From Desulfatiglans anilini DSM 4660 (GTDB lineage Bacteria > Desulfobacterota > DSM-4660 > Desulfatiglandales > Desulfatiglandaceae), in NCBI RefSeq assembly GCF_000422285.1, contig NZ_AULM01000028.1, positions 1 through 51,693 on the forward strand: DNA of 51,693 nucleotides. Direction: 5' to 3'. This document shows positions 51,590-51,693 of the stretch, in pieces. How positions within the stretch are numbered: the stretch's first letter is position 1; the number at the start of each line of letters is the position of its first letter. The translations under genes and the position numbers were made by a program. Below the pieces are notes generated by a model. The model did no database searches and was not told the DNA's origin. It saw only the letters and a program-made list of their open reading frames with translations.

Positions 51590-51693
51590 GTTTCCGTCCG
51601 GAAATGGTCTTTTTGGCCAATCTCGGCGTCAATCTGCACGTTTGCTTGTGCGGCGACCACCAGGTCGCCTCCGCGCAAGCGCTTGATCTCCTT
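51590..51693 (+). mobile_element. TIR element (MITE-like), copy 3 (cut by window end)
   Basis: It starts GTTTCCGTCCGGAAATGG and continues with TCTTTTTGGCCAATCTCGGC, TCTGCACGTTTGCTTGTG and TCCGCGCAAGCGCTTGAT, matching the first half of copies 1 and 2. The other end lies beyond the window. It begins 3 bp after the receiver gene stop. Confidence 0.75.

Noticed and set aside
1-51693. CRISPR array, tRNA, rRNA, prophage
   Set aside because: No regularly spaced direct repeats, no cloverleaf or rRNA-like stretch, and no phage structural genes were seen.

Overview
The window looks like a chromosomal segment of an anaerobic, GC-rich Gram-negative bacterium, most likely of the Desulfobacterota (old Deltaproteobacteria). 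This is inferred from gene content: an outer-membrane lipid A deacylase (PagL type), TRAP and LIV transporters, a beta-keto acid cleavage enzyme, ferredoxin-type proteins, rubrerythrin, an ADP-forming acyl-CoA synthetase fused to an acetyltransferase, and PEP synthase. No rRNA, tRNA, CRISPR array or phage module was seen.

Layout. 1-1.7 kb: the 3' part of an IS1380-type transposase, then a complete REP-associated Y1 (RAYT) transposase. 1.65-7.3 kb (minus strand): a BKACE-livG-livF-livK-livH-livM operon for uptake and probably cleavage of an amino-acid-like or keto-acid substrate. 7.3-8.6 kb: AT-rich DNA with a small two-cluster ferredoxin. 8.6-11.6 kb: a dctQ-dctM-dctP TRAP operon. 11.6-12.65 kb: AT-rich DNA with no gene seen. 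12.65-15.7 kb: a GAF / protein kinase / UspA / AI-2E-type permease operon. 15.9-20.2 kb: PagL, a flavodoxin-ferredoxin fusion, and an MscS channel with an unknown partner protein. 20.7-25.3 kb: DJ-1/PfpI protein, FAD oxidoreductase, a secreted protein with calcium-loop-like repeats, and glycerate 2-kinase. 25.4-28.8 kb: a three-gene glycosylglycerate (compatible solute) operon. 29.7-32.3 kb: HD-domain protein, small coiled-coil protein, DsbD. 32.5-38.8 kb (minus): alpha/beta hydrolase with acyl-CoA synthetase, then FabH with PEP synthase. 39.6-42.7 kb: a selenocysteine-lyase-like desulfurase, an isochorismatase-fold hydrolase and a PAS-cyclase. 42.7-45.9 kb: rubrerythrin and a MoxR AAA+ / putative TraB-like protein pair. 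46.4-51.6 kb: CBS-ACT protein, tandem UspA, ADP-forming acyl-CoA synthetase-GNAT, and a degenerate receiver.

Two dispersed repeat families are the most unusual feature. One (six copies, 1.6-21.5 kb) ends in CTTGGTCCGACCCC. One copy forms the 3' end of the RAYT gene itself, and others supply the last codons and the stop codon of three unrelated genes, which therefore all end in GRT(K/R)LS plus one residue. The other is a 221-227 bp element with terminal inverted repeats, with two full copies and one copy cut by the window edge between 38.8 and 51.7 kb.

All assignments are from reading the sequence and recalling family motifs; no database search was run.
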